64,000 nt of DNA from Leptasterias polaris (GCA_037783415.1 JAZGTN010000094.1:496001-560000); one strand, 5' to 3'. Shown: positions 1-11,611, counted from the first letter of the stretch. A program made the numbers and translations. Notes: generated by a model not told the origin, from the sequence alone.

Positions 1-620
1 CTGTGAAACTAGTGAACTGTGATATATGGGTATCTCTATTTGTAAACCCTGTATGTAAGGCCATCAAAGATCGGACTATGATGACTAAAACATAAAAGGT
101 ATATAAAGTTGATCAAGTCTTAACAGTTGATTATATAATTCAAATATTCAAGAGTAGTAAATTAGGACATCACTTGATACATTGCATTTGTTGATTTTTT
201 TCAATTTCAAAGAAATATTCTTCAACACTGAATGAGTATATTTATTTAAAATTAAGTTTAAGTAAGACAAAGTCACTCATCACACCTGCATGAGCCATCA
301 TGAGGCTTGGAAACATTTTCCTTGAAAAAATATGTCCCAGTTGATTATTTATTTAAATCGATTAAACTTAAGCCAGGTAAGATTCTTGTCTTTCAAGCAC
401 ATCCGTAATCTATTGCTACATACAACAAACATCAACACTACTGACTGGCATTTAATCTCATACTTTATTCAACCCTGTGGCTGTGCTAGTGCCATTAATA
501 TTAGTCACCACCAATCATTGACCACACACATGACTCACACACTGCACACACACACGCAGAGTGCAGTCGCGAAATTCTTGAAGAAGAAAAAGTTTTGTTG
601 TCGTTTCTTTATAATTCAAA
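1..620. other. AT-rich sequence without a recognised gene
   Basis: No convincing coding sequence is seen. The only long open frame (332-715) is low complexity, runs through CA-rich and TTA-rich tracts and has no domain. Around 160-235 there is a weak resemblance to the left part of the repeat block at 3800-3870 (a TTAGGNCATCA..TTGAT motif followed by a T-rich tract and TTCAA). This could be an old diverged copy of that block. Confidence 0.4.
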
Positions 621-624
621 TTGT

Positions 625-2870
625 GTTTTGCTATTATTATTATTATTATTATTTTATTCAGAAAGCAATCAACTCAGACAAACCTCAGAACATACAGACA
701 AAAACAGTTGATTAAATCTGGGATAGCCCAAAAAAGCCAATAACTCAGGCTTATTTCCATTGGGGTCCCATATAAAAAACAGATAAACCACAAACAAGAC
801 AAAAAACACAAAAAAACAAAAACAGCAGCCAATGCAATGGAATAAGTAAAACCAAGTAAACAAAGAACAAAAAGAAGAAAAAAACCTACTACCCCCCCCC
901 CTACCCATAAAAACGCCAACAGGAAAAAAAAAACAACAACAACAACAACATTAAAAGTTAATTTAAATTTAAATTTAAACCCTGTCACCCAAATGCAAAA
1001 AACTGCAGGAAACACCCTAAGTGTGCTTCACTCCATTACATTAGCTGTCCGAGAGAGATATGACTTCACTTGTTTCTTAAAAACATGCAAACTGGAAATG
1101 CTTTTAATATTTGAGGGCAGTGCATTCCAGTGTTTAATAGCTGTAACAGAAAATGAGTTTTTACAGGATGAGGTTGGGACAATAAAGTTGTGTTCACTTT
1201 GCCTTGTACTGTAGTTATGACGGTTCGAAATACGAACAAAATTTTCATTAAGATATGTGGGGGTTAGATTAAAAACAATCTTAAAAACGTGATTGAGTTT
1301 CAATTGCGTCACCCTATCTCGGACACTTAACCATCCCAGCCTATCAAGTTCTGCCTGACCAATGTGAGCCCTTGGGTGTTTGTCTAGAATGAACCTAGCC
1401 ATTTTGTTTTGCATAATTTGAAGTTTACTTTTTAATTGAGTGGATAATGCAGAAAACCATGATGAACAAGCATAATCAAAATGACACTGAATCAGGGCAG
1501 AACATAAAATTTTACGTGATTTTTCATTGAGAAAGTTTGCCTGCCTATAAAGAAACTTGAGTCTATCACCACTTTTCTTAATAATCGAGGTAGCAATGTG
1601 CTCTCCTGATAAACATGGGTCTAATGTAACTCCCAAATATTTAACGGAGGAAGCAGCATTAATAGTTTTCCCATTACACCTGACTAAAAATTGATCAACT
1701 TTCTTAAGTTTGCCTTTGGAGCCAAAAAGAATGGACTCAGTTTTACCCAAGTGTAAAGATAATTTGTTATCCACAAGCCACTCTCTACATGATTCTAATT
1801 CTGTACTGAGAGATCTCTCTATAACATTCGGGTCTTTGTCGGAAATCAAAAGAGCACTATCATCAGCATAGAGTAGTAACTTACCCTGGACACTAATTGG
1901 CATGTCATTTACATAACATAAGAATAACAGAGGACCTAATAAACTCCCTTGAGGTATGCCACAGGTTAATCCCATGGATTTGGACTGTGCTTTGTTAACA
2001 TTAACGATTTGATTTCTATTGCTAAGATATGATTGAAACCAATTCACAGATTCAATACCCATGGCCTGTAGTTTTTTACACAGTATAGAATGGTCCACTG
2101 TATCAAATGCCTTTTGAAGGTCGAGTGTAACCATCCCGGTGTAATTACCGAGCGATGTTTGATTGCGAATATAATCAATTAAGTGAATAAGACATGTGTC
2201 AGTCGAAAAAGAACTTCTGAACCCCGATTGCAAATTATAAAGGATGTTGTTATCCCTGAGATACTCTTTCACCTGAACATAGACTGCTCTTTCAAGTATT
2301 TTGGAACATAAATTGAGTATGCTAATTGGCCTATAATTACCGACATCCGATCTACTATTTTTCTTAAACAATGGTTGAACACGGGCAATTTTAAAATCAT
2401 CCGGCACGGTATTGGTTGAAATAGATAAGTTAACAATATGAGTAATGGGTTTTTTCAATACAGTAGCACCGTCCTTCAAAAATTTGGCAGGAATGTTGTC
2501 CAAACCAGTACTTTTGTTCTTGAGATTTTTCAGTTCTGTAAACACAAAATCCTCTGAAACAGGAGATAATTTGAAACCCTTGGAAACAACTCCTTTGTTC
2601 ATATAGTAATCCAAAAACACTTTTGAGTCGGTGTCAAATTTGCCTGTGCTTTTAGGAAGCTTATTTGCCAAGGTGGAAGAAACATTGGTGAAAAAACTGT
2701 TAAAATGATTAGCCACCTTCATACAAAGATACTTACACAAAGATACCAAAAGAAAGTATTGTGTTAATGTTACTGAATCTATACTAATGGTCCCATCAAT
2801 TTGACTTGGTAAATCCATGATTCCTTCCTCCATGGTAAATCTAACCATAGACTGAGCAAGGATCTTACAA
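625..2870 (-). mobile_element. 5'-truncated LINE (CR1/L2-like non-LTR retrotransposon)
   Basis: Minus-strand copy. From its 5' side (~2870) it has an open reverse transcriptase frame, a stop at 1028-1030, then a 3' UTR. The UTR holds GTT repeats (930-950), a TTTAAAT repeat (960-978) and a GGGACCCCAATGG-type segment near 760. It ends at an (AAT)n tract (632-655), as expected for a LINE 3' tail. The apurinic endonuclease and ORF1 are missing, so the copy is 5'-truncated, the usual result of incomplete target-primed reverse transcription. Its truncated end abuts the repeat block starting at 2872. The clade assignment is from protein style only. Confidence 0.8.
1028..2848 (-). CDS. LINE reverse transcriptase (endonuclease region missing)
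   Basis: A 606-residue open frame encoding a non-LTR reverse transcriptase, which copies element RNA at a nicked genomic target. The RT fingers/palm motifs are in order: KNKSTGLDNIPAKFLK near residue 115, YRPISIL near 170, LQKAFDTVDH near 245, GIPQGSLLGPLLF near 290-305, and the catalytic YADDS near residue 326. A thumb/C-terminal region follows, ending with a RHNYSTR..F.VP motif and HWNALP, typical of CR1/L2-group LINEs. The first ~50 residues read poorly and are probably not native, so the methionine at 2848 is just the first in-frame ATG. There is no internal stop, so the copy is fairly young, but without endonuclease it cannot move alone. It is independent of neighbouring genes. Confidence 0.85.
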   Translation of the reverse strand: MVRFTMEEGIMDLPSQIDGTISIDSVTLTQYFLLVSLCKYLCMKVANHFNSFFTNVSSTLANKLPKSTGKFDTDSKVFLDYYMNKGVVSKGFKLSPVSEDFVFTELKNLKNKSTGLDNIPAKFLKDGATVLKKPITHIVNLSISTNTVPDDFKIARVQPLFKKNSRSDVGNYRPISILNLCSKILERAVYVQVKEYLRDNNILYNLQSGFRSSFSTDTCLIHLIDYIRNQTSLGNYTGMVTLDLQKAFDTVDHSILCKKLQAMGIESVNWFQSYLSNRNQIVNVNKAQSKSMGLTCGIPQGSLLGPLLFLCYVNDMPISVQGKLLLYADDSALLISDKDPNVIERSLSTELESCREWLVDNKLSLHLGKTESILFGSKGKLKKVDQFLVRCNGKTINAASSVKYLGVTLDPCLSGEHIATSIIKKSGDRLKFLYRQANFLNEKSRKILCSALIQCHFDYACSSWFSALSTQLKSKLQIMQNKMARFILDKHPRAHIGQAELDRLGWLSVRDRVTQLKLNHVFKIVFNLTPTYLNENFVRISNRHNYSTRQSEHNFIVPTSSCKNSFSVTAIKHWNALPSNIKSISSLHVFKKQVKSYLSRTANVME

Positions 2871-2882
2871 GCACGTATCGTA

Positions 2883-2906
2883 GGACGCCCTGTATTCAGG
2901 GCGTCC
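2883..2906. repeat. Perfect 24-nt hairpin at the start of repeat block A
   Basis: Two 10 bp arms, GGACGCCCTG and CAGGGCGTCC, surround TATT. The same hairpin is present in copy 2 at 11888-11911, right at the left edge of the shared block, so it may mark the terminus of a mobile unit. Confidence 0.6.
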
Positions 2907-3904
2907 CTGAAATCGAGGCAAATCTTTTACCTCTCTGCGCGCGATGTAAACAGTCCCTAGATACAATTTTTGTGGTTTGACTTGCCAAGCAAAGAGTCTC
3001 CTCTCATTTGACCAAAACTTAGAAACATGTAAAGGCTCCACTGGTTAGTTGCACTTGTAAATGCAAAAAGTTGTGGTATTTTAGGCATTTCTGCAAGGTA
3101 CAAAAATATGTCATACTGTCGGGGCCATACAAAAAAAAAATTCCCACCGAAAAAGTTTCATCAAACACTTTTTCAATTCACAATTCACGATGATCAAATC
3201 ATGTGACTGAACATTCTGCTGAGCATTCTGGGGAAAAAATACAGAGGCTTAAAGAAGCCACGTGCCTTATATCATTTTCTAATAGTCTGGATAATTTGTT
3301 TTTGTAACACTCTATCATTTTTGTTATTAATATTAAAATTTAAACATCAGCTTTGTGATTCGATTATCACTGTTTATTTATATGCTTTATTATAAATGTT
3401 AAGAAACATAAAAAGACACAAAACTAAATAAAAATAAGATTTGAAAGCCAAGAATTATTTACATTTATTTTTTTTATTTTTTTTTTTTTAGTTTTTGAAA
3501 AATACCATGGTTATTTTTAAAACTAAATACAAAATACATGTATGTTGAATAAAATGAAGAAAACTGCTGGCTATAGAGTCATACACTAAGTCTCACAGAA
3601 CACTTGTAGTCACTGCAGATGTTTCTTCCACGTATGGCTTCACCCGGACACCATACTTCCTATCTTGTTTGCATCGAAAACAGGTCAAACTCAAAACAAA
3701 TGGGACGCTATTGAAGTCATCGAAGATCGGTGCGTGGTGTGAAAGTTTCAATGTCCATCACGTTTTAATATATGTTTTCATACTTCTTATAAACAAAGGA
3801 AGGTAATTAGGGCATCAGTTGATTATGGAATATTTTTATTTTTTTTCAATTCAAAGAAAAAGGCATACTACATCGAAAACCGGACAGGGGAGGATACATG
3901 TATT

Positions 3905-4610
3905 TACTCCTAGAACTATGAGGTTCATTCCGCTATCGTCTCCATTACCCTCATAGAGTGACATGTACAAAATCCTATTCGAAACTTTTTTCCCTTCACG
4001 TTTCTGCACCTACAGTTAATTTCCCAAACCGGATCACGCCAAAATTAGGCTTTATGTGTTCCTTATACTCTCATCGAGGTCGGGTTGGGTCCAGAAAATC
4101 CACTCCGCAAAACAAAAGTTGCAAAAAGTGATAAATTCTCACCGTTTTCAGAATCCTCGCCTTCCGTTAACAAAATGCCCGCCGTTGAAATTTTTGAGCT
4201 GGTAATGCTGCGTACTACGCTGGTAACAAACCCAACGGTTCACGTATACAATCATAGGCGCAATGCTGGTCCACAACAACCAATGTTCTGTATACGTGAA
4301 TCGTTGATAATCGTTACCATCGTAGCGCGCAGCATTACCAGAAGGAAAATTTCAACTGCGGCCATTTTGTTAACGGAAGGCGAGGATTCTGAAAACGGTG
4401 AGAATTTATCACTTTTTGCAACTTTTGTTTTGCGGAGTGGATTTTCTGGACCCAACCCGACCTCGATGAGAGTATAAGGAACACATAGAGCCTAATTTTG
4501 GCGAGATCCGGTTTGGGAAATTAACTGTAGGTGCAGAAACGATTTTGTACATGTCACTCTATGAGGGTAATGGAGACGATAGCGGAATGAACCTCATAGT
4601 TCTAGGAGTA
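3905..4610. mobile_element. Foldback MITE, copy 1 (Mutator-like)
   Basis: A ~706 bp near-palindrome. The outer ends read TACTCCTAGAACTATGAGG and its complement. The arms run to about 4250 and from about 4290, leaving a loop of only ~40 bp. The right arm lacks ~24 bp (after 4541) that copy 2 keeps. The left flank ACATGTATT (3896-3904) matches the 9 bp target duplication of copy 2; the right flank is a slightly altered version of it. The element is too small to encode a transposase. Confidence 0.75.
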
Positions 4611-5029
4611 ACACGTGTATTAAACAAACTTACCATATCGTGGTCGGCCGGAGAGATTGCACGCTGCTGAAGTTTGTGAAACCATGGAGAAAGGAAACTA
4701 AAGTTATACTACTATACTATTTTAGTACTACTTACTTGTACTAGCTAGATTGTATAAAACAGAACCGAGTTAGTAAACAAAGGGCAGGTTTAGGATTGGT
4801 CTAAAGTTAGTTGAACTCAAAAGTGACGAGTATTTAGAGAGGTTGCGTGACCCCGCAAAAAGTTCGCTGAGGGCGCCGTCGGCCATGTTGAGTACTACTT
4901 CGGTTGCTACGAGTCGTCTGCTCCAGCAGCAGACGCGCGTTTGCAACCGAGAAGGCTTTTTCGACAGACAAATTTGGTGAAGGTTTTCCTTCAGTGTTTT
5001 ATTTGGTCTGTTAATTAAATAATAGAACA

Positions 5030-8000
5030 ATGAAAGTTGATCAGGGCAACATCAAGTACATATTAACTCTGGATAATGCAAGTCAACGCCGATACTGCGA
5101 GAAAATACAACGAATAAACAACAAAGATCCGTACGAATTAAAACCTGCCGACTGGTCTTCAAACATTGAACTTTTCGCAGCAGTGTCTTACCCAGATATT
5201 ATTAATTACTTACTCTATGTTAAGAGTGCATACACTTTAGAGGAATTCAGATCGTTTAAGTCCCTTGATGCATACAACCAGTTTTTATCTGGATGGGTGA
5301 CGAACGTAAAGGTGCACATCGAGGGAAATCTGCACTTGCATACGGCAAAGGTAAAATTGTTAGTAAACAAACTTTGGAGTTGTACTTGTATCCTTTTAAA
5401 CTCTTGATGCCGCCCTTGTGGATTGCAAAACATTGTTATTTACATGATGATATAGGGACGTGCGGTGATAAATACCGGAAAACACCGTACCACCACTGCC
5501 GAACATTAGACAACATGGACATGATGGACAATAAATGTAGTCTTTGAATTTCATTCATTCTGATTCAAGGCAAGCCTGGTGTTACTGTTAGGCTACACTG
5601 TATACTGATTTAGCTGACACAAAGTGTAGGCTGAATACCTATCTTATTGTTTTTAAAAAATTTCATTGACATGATTGAATACAAAATAACTTACTACATT
5701 GTCATTGTACTTGTAGTTGTACTGACACTGATAGCTTATGTATGTACATGATCAAGACGATGGTGCATGCAGATTTACTTTTTAAATTTTGTGATTAAAA
5801 TTTTTTTCAGGTCCTGCACTCTCAATCCCTCAGCGAGAAGCCTTTACAGCCATGGATTATCATACAAAAGGATGGAACAGTGGAAAGTGCTCATTGCAAC
5901 TGTATGGCTGGCTTGGGTGAATCATGCACCCATGTTGCTGCAACCCTTTTTGCTTTGGACGCAGCTGTCAAGTATCGAAACACTAAAACAGTTACTGAGG
6001 ACAAAGCTTACTGGCTGCCAGCAGCCTCCAAGAAGGCAAGAATAATTAAAACTACTCTTAATAATACTGGTAACTGTTTCTGAGTAACTGCAATTTGGAT
6101 AGGATGAGGTAGTAATGAGCTCAGTCAGCATGATCAAAACTTACTTTTGGATAATGATAAACAAACACTCCTGACAAAATATTAATCGTTTTATGGTATG
6201 CCAGTTTTAATCTTCAGTGGCAAGTAAGTTAGAGAAATTATTTATTTATGTCATACATGTATTTCATGTAGGTTCCATTTTCTGAGGTGAGATTCATGGA
6301 TTTTCGGTCCGCAAAGAAGAGGAAATCTGATCTGGACCAAGGACACATTCATGATCTGCACACTGACAAGCTCGTACCTGGCAAAAAGGACTTGGGCAGC
6401 AAGCCTTCAGAAAAAGAAAAGGAAGAATTACTACAGCAAATATACCAAGCAGAACCACAGGCAGCAGTATTGACTGTAGCAAAGAAATACTGCAAAAACT
6501 TTGCACCAAAGTATACCGAACTTCCACCCCGAATGAGCAGTCTTCGGAGTACAAGTTACAACACTCTCACATTCAGTGAACTCTTAACAAAATGTGAAGA
6601 TGTTTTTCACAATCTTCCAAGTATAACTGCAACTATGGTGCAGAATGTAGAGCAGATAACCAGAAATCAATCTGAGTCCTCAGATTGGTTCACTCACCGG
6701 GCAGGGAGAGTCACAGCTTCAAAAATGAAGGCTGCCTGTTCAACTGACCCGGCAAATCCATCCGTGTCTTTAATCAAGGCCATCTGCTATCCCACAGAAT
6801 CAAAGTTTTCTACTGCAGCAACAAGGTAACCAGTCTGATGTACATGTGTACATGTGTTGCCCTTTGTTTTATTTTAAAAAAGTCTGTGATGAAAGTCAAC
6901 ATTGCATATGAATTGATTTCAGACTTGAGAATGTCATCAGATTTTCTGTTGTTTTACAGATGGGGTGTTGAACATGAGAAAGTTGCAAGAGATGAGTACT
7001 GTGATGCAGTTAAACATTCTCATGAAGAATTCCAAATCAAAGAGAGTGGCCTTCACCTTCATGCTGCTTATCCACATCTAGGTGCCTCCCCAGATGGTAT
7101 TGTCTCTTGTTGCTGTTGTGGACATGGTGTGTGTGAAATAAAGGTATGCAGAGACTTTCCTTCTATCATTCAATAATTGTTACAAAGGATTAGCATATAC
7201 CCAATAAACATGATGACAGAAATCTCAAAAAAATTTCTTAGCTGTGCCTAAATTAATCAGAGAAAATTGAAACACCTTGCAATTAAAACACCTTGTTATT
7301 AGGGTCATAGCTCCCCAGCAGTCCATTCTCATATTGGATTCTGTATTTTGTTTTTTCAACATCTTGTGGTTAAACCACCCCCTCTGTGCCCCCTATTTCT
7401 TCCTTGCCTTTTCATACTGACTGCATTTTGCTTTTCACTTCAAACTTGTTTTTTTTACCTTGCTGCCTCTTTTTCTCTGGTGTATTTGTGTATGATTTCC
7501 TTTTTAAGCATTTGATGACTCTGCTAGGGTTGAAATATCGGAACATTCATTAACAGTTTTGCATAGAAAAAATAATTAAAACATAAAATAAAACTTTTTT
7601 TCTTTTTCTTTTTTTATGTATATTGAGTAGTGTCCATACAATATGCGTCAGGCAGATTTATGCAGTGACGAGCTTCCTAAGGATTTCTGCCTAAAACGAC
7701 AAAATGGCCAGTTGTCACTAAATAAGACTCACTCTTACTTCTACCAGGTAATAATGTTTGTTTCGATTTCTAGTAATTTTGGTGCACGCTAGCCAATAAA
7801 GATTTAGAGTGGCTATTCATTACAAGTTATTAAAAAAATAGTGTTAGTGTTTTGGGTCTTAAAGGATAACATGATGGTTTGATTCCTTTTCAGGTACAAG
7901 CACAACTTTTTATCTGTAAAGCAGAGTTTTGTGACCTTATCACGTGGACGACAAAGAGTTTTGTCATTTGCTGGATAGAGCCTGATGAAGAATTTTGGGC

Positions 8001-8262
8001 AAGCATTCAACCGAACCTTCAAAATTTCTTCTGTAGAGGCATCTTGCCGGAATTGTTGGTCAATTGGTATACAACACATGTTTTAACACCCGTGCAACTT
8101 AACACAAAGGTATGCTATTGCCATAAGGAAGATGGAGGGCAGATGATCACGTGTGGCAAAACTGAGTGTAAAATAAAGTTTTTTCATATGAAATGCCTAA
8201 AGTTGAGCAAATATCCGAAGCGCAAATGGATCTGCCCAACATGCAAGAAACCACCCAATTAA
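5030..8262 (+). CDS. SWIM zinc finger / YqaJ-type nuclease / PHD finger protein of the transposon
   Basis: Six exons with matching phases: 5030-5350, 5811-6035, 6272-6825, 6960-7143, 7631-7747, 7894-8262 (stop TAA). Together they encode 589 residues with no break. Domains in order: an N-terminal region with DPYEL and a KSLDAYNQFLSGWV motif; a SWIM zinc finger (C136, C138, C146, H148); a YqaJ-like PD-(D/E)XK nuclease (W-F-T-H-R-A-G-R-V-T near 321-330, WGVEHE at 368-373, GASPDG with D412, E426-I-K428, then a Q-rich QVQAQ helix at 467); and a C-terminal PHD finger (C541 to ~C585). The nuclease probably cuts or trims DNA during transposition; that role is inferred. All nuclease signature residues look present. 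Intron 2 uses a GC donor. Such proteins are often annotated in invertebrates as YqaJ viral recombinase domain proteins. A domesticated host gene is the alternative, but the inverted ends argue for a transposon gene. Confidence 0.82.
6036..6271 (+). other. GC-AG intron of the SWIM/YqaJ gene
   Basis: The exon before it ends AAGAAG and the intron starts GCAAGA; it ends ATGTAG at 6271. Only this junction keeps the frame and joins the SWIM part to the following VPFSEV segment. GC donors are a known minor class that need a strong remaining consensus, which is present here. Confidence 0.65.
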
Positions 8263-8479
8263 GGTTCAAACCTAATTGCATTGACCAGTCACAAAAAATG
8301 AAACTACGAATCAACCAATCTGTAACCTGTGTGAAATTTATTTTGTTTCATATAAATAACAGCATTAACCAATCACATCTGCAACTGTGTGTCAAAAATG
8401 TCAACAAGTCATCAGTATGGAATTCCATAGCTGCCATTTCAAATGGCAGTAATAGAATTTCATTCATTAGTGTAGTCAC

Positions 8480-8560
8480 CATTAACGGCACTGGACACTA
8501 TTGGTAATTACTCAAAATAATTGTTCGTATAAAAACTTACTTGGGGGGTGGTGTTAATTT
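8480..8560 (+). mobile_element. Fragment of a GGCACTG-ended MITE
   Basis: It begins GGCACTGGACACTATTGG, continues with a TAATTACTCAAAATA motif and then AAAACTTACTTGG. The longer copies at 53583-53957 (+) and about 24640-24930 (inverted) share these motifs. Only the left end is kept here; the sequence after ~8556 is unrelated. Confidence 0.6.
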
Positions 8561-9157
8561 CACTGGCTAATCACTTCATACAGTCTTATTTCACTAGACT
8601 ATGGACTTGGTAGCAAATTAAAGAGGATTTAGCACAAATTCATAATATGAGCTCAAAACCCCAAACTGAAAAAAGTACCAAAGTCTCATTCCAAAGGTTC
8701 TGGTCACAAAAGTATATAATATATCAACATTTTCATTTTAAGTTGTACATTAAAACCAATAGTAGTGATTTTGAAAAATATGCATAATATATTAAGATTT
8801 CTATAAAATTTATATTTTATATTATTTATATCTTTACATTGTAATTAATACATTATTTACATTGTATTATTTTATTGAAACTTAGGTTGCAAGGTAAGAC
8901 CAATATAAATTTTTGAGCTTTTGAAGAATTACCTTGGCAAAGATTTTCTGTTTTGAATGAATACTGAAAAAGAAGAGCAACAATAAAAATGATGGATGGT
9001 GGAGTGATTTACAGTCCAAACCCAAATTAAATAAAGTTTCTTCAATAAGCCTATCAAATTCTCCTTGGTTTTTCTATCTCATACTCATTCACCCAAACCA
9101 TTCATATGTACGTACAGTCAACTGAAAAGTTTAAAGGCATTGCAGAGTAGGTTTTTG

Positions 9158-9395
9158 TCGGAGGAGATTTCTTAGGTCTGAAAATAACTGTCCTGCTTAC
9201 ATGTAAGTTCTACTAGGGGCTGGGTAGGAAATCAGCCTGCTCTCTTTAGCTGTATGTAAGTGAAGTTACAAGAAGTCTCTGCTTTATCCACTAAGCTAAA
9301 GTAGTAAGTAGTCCAGACCGATTTCCTACCCTGGCCTGATAGAACTTTAGAATCGAAGGACAGTTCTTTTCAGAATTAAAAAGTCTCCTCCAACC
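9158..9395. repeat. Imperfect foldback repeat of ~240 bp
   Basis: The left arm (GGAGGAGATTTCTTAGG..GAAAATAACTGTCC..GGGTAGGAAATC) is mirrored by the right arm (GATTTCCTACCC..GGACAGTTCTTTTCAG..AGTCTCCTCC). The loop covers about 9230-9320. It could be a small foldback MITE or a hairpin transcript; nothing shows which. Confidence 0.6.
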
Positions 9396-9801
9396 AATCT
9401 ACATTGTATATTTAAGCAAGTCAATACAAACAATCACATAGTAATATTGCAAACCAAATTAATAGCCTTATACAACTGTAAAGTGTTATTAATTGTACAT
9501 GTACACTGATGTCAACAAGTATAAATTTATGTTTACAATTACACAGCTTTTGTAAATTTGAAGTCATCTTGACGTGTATGCAATAAATAGTCTACTGTTC
9601 GCTGCCTCAAATGATGTACATTGTACATGTTGTACTGATGTTTTTTCAAAGCACAAAGTTGGTATGCAAAACAAGTTATTGAAATTCAGTAATGAGCCTT
9701 TTCAGTTGTCAGATGGTGTACTGTAAGTAATATTGCAAATCTTCAAATAAGAGTGGGTGGTTCTAAAAAAAAAAAAACACCTGAAACTCTATTCATGATG
9801 G

Positions 9802-11611
9802 TTATTTCAATGGGACAACTGAAGGACATGCGTTAGTTAAGCTACAGCATACCCTTGCAATTTTATCAATGGGTGCATCTGTCTGACCAGCTCTACGTGT
9901 TACAAGTTCCATCGGTAGGGGTCCACCTAATATCTTATACTTTTGCCTTACAGCACCAATTACTCTCTCAATATGTATTCTTACATTTGCAATTTTTCTT
10001 GTTTCCTCTACTTCAAGTGCAGATAGCTGTTTCTTTCCCTTAGTGAATGCTGGAATTGCTAATCTGGCACAATAAAACCCAACACTTTCTGCAATGTCAA
10101 AACCTCGATCAGCTAGCACAACATCTCCTTTTATTAAGTTGTCTAAAATCCCACTATTTTCTGTCAAATGTTTATCACTGACTCTACCTCCCCTATTGAA
10201 AGTGGGGGGTATATTATTACATTTAAATGTACATCCCTTGTAATTGATGCCTGTTTCTTTGTTGTCTATTTGTCATATAATTGTGCAGAATTTGTGGTTT
10301 GTTTTGGGACTGGAATGGAAGTTCAAACTCAAGTATCATCTCTAAAAAATCTAAAGACTTTCAAAGAAGTCAATAATCTTGGCAGCTATAGGCCTAGTGC
10401 GTACATATCCGTAAAACAAATGCAAACATTTAGGGCAGCTGAGTGTTAAGCTTTATTGTTTCTATAAGATAGTGATGTCTATATGTTCCCTTTTTCTTTT
10501 AAATTTAATTTTAAACTTCCTCAGAAACCAGAGGGTTAGGTTAACTGCAAGAAAATTGCTACAAAATTATGTTACCTTCAAATTCATGTTGTTTATCATC
10601 TCTTGACACTGTGGATGATGTTTTCACTGTGTCCGGTCTTTTTAAGCGACTTCTTCTTTGTCGTCGAGATGCTCTCTCCAAAGACCATTTCAATGTTTCC
10701 TCATTAAATGTACAAGTCTCCAAGTTACGTTTTGGACTCCAGTCTGGGTTTGTTGTGTCATACAGTGCTGCTGGTTTTCCTGCAAAGCAAAACACACATC
10801 AAAAGAAATGTACAATTTGTCTACAGTACATCACTAGTAGTAGTACTACTAGTAGGAGTACAATGTATTGCCATGTACTGTGCATGGGCATGATGATGGG
10901 GCTATCTACTCCCCGAGTCCTTCTCTCCGAGTCCATAAAACCATCTTCAAATACGATATGGCGGCCATCTTAGACATGGTGGCCATCTTGAAAAAAATAA
11001 CAAAAAATTTGAAAATAACAAATAACAAGGACCTCCCTCACCAACTTTTTTAAAAGTCCGGACGAGCAACATCTTATTTATTTTACTTTGCCTAATGTTT
11101 AGGGAACAAAATTAACATTATTAGTACTTTTGGCCAATTTAACATTGACATTGACAAGTTTGACACTACGTGTATATTGTTACTTAAGTTAAGTTATAAA
11201 GAGTAGAAAAAAGAAGTTGTAGTTAATCATCATCTGAATTTCAGAGGATGTAATTCACTTTCACTTCATTCAGCTTAAAAATGGCCATAAACAAAACAGT
11301 CAGACATGGTGACGGTCAGACCATGGAGCATCAGACAATCATAATTTTCTCACCATTGACTTTATTTTCTCTCAATGAATTTCTCAACTTCATGACTTAC
11401 CACTAACAAAGTGATCACTACAAACACGAACGTTGACCAAACTGGACTCTGTAATGTCTGTTCGTCCAATGTTTTTAAGCCATGCAGCCCTCCGATGTTT
11501 CGACAGTTCAACAGATTGTTTGCCTTGGTGCAAAATAATCGACGGTAGCCGAAAAAAAGAAATGCCACGGTCTCGTGGCTTACGATGTTTACACACTGAA
11601 CACTGGGCCAT
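9802..11611 (-). pseudogene. THAP-DDE transposase of the ISL2EU-like element, internally damaged
   Basis: Read from 11611 downwards. Exon 1 (11611-11401) starts MAQCSVCKHR and encodes a C2CH THAP DNA-binding domain (C4, C7, FFRLP, W-L-K, RVCSDHF). It ends in phase 1 at GTAAGT. Exon 2 (10779-10576) begins with the expected GKPAALYDTTNPDW continuation and ends in phase 1. A later exon (to 9802) has the C-terminal half of a DDE_4-type catalytic domain: GGRVSDKH, then LADRGFD with the second acidic residue, then [12 protein letters not shown] with the last acidic residue, ending at a stop. The intervening part (helix-turn-helix and first catalytic Asp) is not found: 10200-10560 has stops in all minus frames. 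The protein should bind and cut the transposon ends; here it is very probably inactive. Confidence 0.75.

Larger units (their letters stand above)
2872..4833. repeat. Repeat block, copy 1 (parts A and B)
   Basis: This ~1.96 kb block recurs as 11877-12769 plus 22893-23983, where a 10.1 kb LTR retrotransposon splits it. Part A (2872-3770) opens with a perfect 10 bp hairpin (2883-2906, GGACGCCCTG, TATT loop), followed by AT-rich DNA and a poly-T tract near 3471-3490. Part B (3771-4833) contains the foldback MITE at 3905-4610. The copies differ only by scattered substitutions and small indels. The open frames inside are inverted-repeat artefacts. The right edge abuts the inverted-repeat DNA transposon starting at 4836. 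Confidence 0.8.
8263..9801. other. Space between the two convergent transposon genes
   Basis: No coding sequence is recognised. It holds a MITE fragment (8480-8560), an AT-rich stretch (8700-8900) and a ~240 bp imperfect foldback (9158-9395). A small hairpin (TGCCATTTCAAATGGCA) lies at 8433-8449. Confidence 0.5.

Noticed and set aside
669..1015. Hydrophobic minus-strand frames
   Set aside because: Low-complexity translation of the LINE 3' UTR and homopolymers.
4085..4477. 130-residue frame (also at 23208-23600) as a host gene
   Set aside because: It lies in the arms of a foldback MITE and is mirrored on the other strand.
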